A stretch of 5,813 nucleotides of DNA from Pseudobutyrivibrio sp. (GTDB lineage Bacteria; Bacillota_A; Clostridia; Lachnospirales; Lachnospiraceae): assembly GCA_024691465.1 (NCBI GenBank), contig JAILNO010000069.1, positions 1 through 5,813 of the forward strand, in the 5' to 3' direction. Position 1 is the stretch's first letter, and each line of letters opens with the position of its first letter. A program made the translations under genes and the position numbers. The notes under the pieces were generated by a model that saw only the letters and a list, made by a program, of their open reading frames with translations, had not been told where the DNA came from and did not search any database. This document shows, one piece after another, positions 4,661 through 5,813 of the stretch.

Positions 4661-5584
4661 ATGAAAGGTGTTGTACTTGATATTAAGGACGGGTACGCTG
4701 CGGTACTACTAGATGACGGAACCGTCCGCAAGATTAAACGAAAATGTAATATTGGTGATGAGCTACAACTTGCTCCAAAAGATTTGCAGGTGGTAAGCAG
4801 TCGATTTGCACTAAAAAAAGCTCTATCAGTAACAGCTGCATCAGTGATGGTTATCCTTATGGCTGGAACATACTATACCACATCCACCGCTGCTTCAAGC
4901 GTCACAGTTGAAAGCGATAGTGGCACAGTCAATCTCTCCCTTAATCATCTGAATAGAGTAATTAAAGTTGAGGTAGAAGGCACTGATGATTCTGAAATCA
5001 CAAGCGAATTATACGATATGGGTATAAAAGGTGACGAGCTTTCGGATGCTTTGACCAAAACCACTGAAGTGTTAGCTGAAAGAGGATTAGTTCAAGATGG
5101 CGAAGGTCCTATGATTGAGATTGAAGCCAAAAGCGATAAGACCCTCAGTAAATTAAAAGACGAAGTTGCTAAATCGGGAGTAGAAATTAATAAAGCTACT
5201 CAAAAGAATGAAGCTCCAGGTGAAACTACTACACCTAAGGACTCTAATTCTCAAAAAGCTACTCCTCAGGATACTATTCCTCAGGAGTCTACTCCTCAAG
5301 AAGCTGTACCTCAGGAATCTACTCCTCAAGCGTCCACTCCTCAAGAAGCTGTACCTCAGGAATCTACTCCTCAGGAATCTACTCCTCAAGAAGCTGTGCC
5401 TCAAGAAGCTGCTCCTCAGGATGTTGCTCCTCAAGAATCTGTTCCTCAGAGTACTGCTCCTCAGGATGCTACTCCTCAAGGTGCTACTCCTCAAGGTGCT
5501 ACTCCTCAAGGTGCTGCTCCTCAAGGTGCTTCAGAATCGGCACCAAGTGGAGGTGGCGGTGGTACTCCTCCATCTCCTAGATAG
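4661..5584 (+). CDS. rsgI: Anti-sigma-I factor RsgI with a disordered P-Q repeat tail
   Basis: RsgI is a single-pass membrane protein that sequesters SigI inside the cell and releases it on an outside signal. In order: an RsgI N-terminal anti-sigma domain (about 1-45, with MKGVVLDIKDGYAAVLLDDG and KIKRK), a membrane helix (about 54-74), a juxtamembrane extracytoplasmic domain (about 79-178, including VNLSLNHLNRVIKVEVEG), a Thr/Lys/Asp-rich linker, 18 tandem x-P-Q-x-x pentapeptides (201-290), and a Gly5-containing end. No carbohydrate-binding, PA14 or hydrolase domain is present, unlike many clostridial RsgI paralogs. A disordered outer tail recalls Bacillus subtilis RsgI, where such a region is reported to be needed for sensing cell-wall defects. 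The Asn-Pro autocleavage site usual in the juxtamembrane domain is not evident: the matching place reads ESDSGTV (84-90). The ATG follows the sigI stop with no gap; GGTGA (4651-4655) is a weak ribosome binding site, so coupling is likely. Confidence 0.88.
   Translation: MKGVVLDIKDGYAAVLLDDGTVRKIKRKCNIGDELQLAPKDLQVVSSRFALKKALSVTAASVMVILMAGTYYTTSTAASSVTVESDSGTVNLSLNHLNRVIKVEVEGTDDSEITSELYDMGIKGDELSDALTKTTEVLAERGLVQDGEGPMIEIEAKSDKTLSKLKDEVAKSGVEINKATQKNEAPGETTTPKDSNSQKATPQDTIPQESTPQEAVPQESTPQASTPQEAVPQESTPQESTPQEAVPQEAAPQDVAPQESVPQSTAPQDATPQGATPQGATPQGAAPQGASESAPSGGGGGTPPSPR
5261..5530 (+). repeat. 18 x 15-bp tandem repeat within rsgI
   Basis: The stretch is an unbroken array of eighteen 15-bp units, each encoding (T/V/A/I)-P-Q-(E/D/G/A/S)-(S/A/T/V). 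A higher-order 45-bp period is visible at 5291-5335, 5336-5380 and 5381-5425 (TPQEA-VPQES-TPQxS and variants). The units at 5471-5485, 5486-5500 and 5501-5515 are identical, and 5516-5530 differs by one base. A 15-bp unit keeps the frame, so copy-number change would alter only tail length. The low complexity also opens long reading frames in other phases; these are not genes. Confidence 0.95.
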
Positions 5585-5586
5585 TT

Positions 5587-5626
5587 AAAAAATCTGGCAG
5601 TAAAAAAAAACTGCCAGATTTTTTTT
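5587..5626 (+). terminator. Terminator of the sigI-rsgI operon
   Basis: AATCTGGCAG (5591-5600) and CTGCCAGATT (5611-5620) form a perfect 10-bp stem with a 10-base A-rich loop, followed by a T run to 5626. A run of A before the stem extends the pairing and would supply a T6 tract on the other strand, so it may also act leftward. It begins 3 bases after the rsgI stop and isolates the operon from the next gene. Confidence 0.93.
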
Positions 5627-5748
5627 GCTCCTACCCCATTTTTTTTAATCCACCTTCAGAAATATTATATATCAGCAAAAAACTGAAAAAGGGAAGGTAA
5701 AAATAATTTTTTAAAGTTGTCATAAGACACAAGGAAAGGAGCACTATT

Positions 5749-5813
5749 ATGTTAAAAAAGAAATTATTCGCATTGGGTTTAGTTGGAGCTTTATCTCTAT
5801 CAACAACAATTAC
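5749..5813 (+). CDS. Start of an exported protein (partial)
   Basis: Only the first 21 codons lie in the window: a short basic start MLKKK followed by the hydrophobic run LFALGLVGALSLSTTI, a classical signal peptide not yet at its cleavage site. AAAGGAG (5735-5741) lies 7 bases before the ATG, a strong ribosome binding site. The mature protein is outside the window, so no family can be named. It is separated from rsgI by a strong terminator and should have its own promoter, though I see no convincing one in 5627-5734. Its position beside sigI-rsgI makes a wall-associated or secreted SigI-related product possible, but that is inference. Confidence 0.75.
   Translation, partial: MLKKKLFALGLVGALSLSTTI

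Noticed and set aside
5261..5530. CRISPR-like regular repeat
   Set aside because: The repeat is contiguous, has no spacers, stays in frame within rsgI, and encodes a regular pentapeptide.
5153..5588. Long open frames in other phases over the rsgI repeat (a Leu/Arg/Ser-rich one on the minus strand and a Leu/Lys-rich one on the plus strand)
   Set aside because: They exist only because a 15-bp repeat lacks stop codons in several frames; composition is monotonous and no ribosome binding site or family similarity is seen.
5633..5660. SigI-type promoter before the exported gene, based on ACCCC at 5633-5637
   Set aside because: No CGAA or CGTA follows; the whole 5585-5748 spacer has no CG dinucleotide.

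Overview
The window looks like a piece of chromosome from a low-GC Gram-positive anaerobe of the class Clostridia, probably of the Lachnospiraceae type. This rests on AT-rich intergenic DNA, strong AGGAGG-like ribosome binding sites, intrinsic terminators with U tracts, a single-domain (EIIA-only) DhaM, and a SigI/RsgI sigma/anti-sigma pair, which is a Bacillota hallmark. The lineage is inferred from gene content and style only. No phage, insertion sequence, CRISPR array, tRNA or rRNA is visible.

Layout. Bases 1-257 hold no credible gene. They contain a run of hairpins and a recurring TTACAT/ATGTAA hexamer, with two intrinsic terminators reading on the minus strand. Bases 258-1481 (minus) encode a multi-pass acyltransferase-3 family membrane protein with its own candidate promoter. 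Bases 1566-3666 (minus) are a compact PEP-dependent dihydroxyacetone kinase operon in the order dhaL-dhaM-dhaK. It starts at an extended -10 promoter and ends in a UUCG-tetraloop terminator just behind dhaK. A 244-bp divergent intergenic region (3667-3910) carries promoters in both directions and a 30-bp interrupted palindrome. Bases 3911-5584 (plus) are sigI-rsgI with zero intercistronic spacing, closed by a strong terminator. From 5749 to the window end is the start of a gene with a signal peptide.

Function. DhaK, DhaL and DhaM together phosphorylate dihydroxyacetone with phosphate passed from PEP through EI and HPr (encoded elsewhere) to DhaM, then to DhaL-bound ADP, then to the substrate held on DhaK; all catalytic residues I can check are present. 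SigI is an alternative sigma factor held by the membrane anti-sigma factor RsgI, whose outer part should sense the cell envelope or an extracellular polymer. Here the sensor is not a carbohydrate-binding or hydrolase domain. It is a long disordered tail of 18 tandem P-Q pentapeptides. The juxtamembrane domain also appears to lack the Asn-Pro autocleavage motif of well-studied RsgI proteins. That combination, with an exported protein encoded immediately downstream, is the most interesting part of the window.
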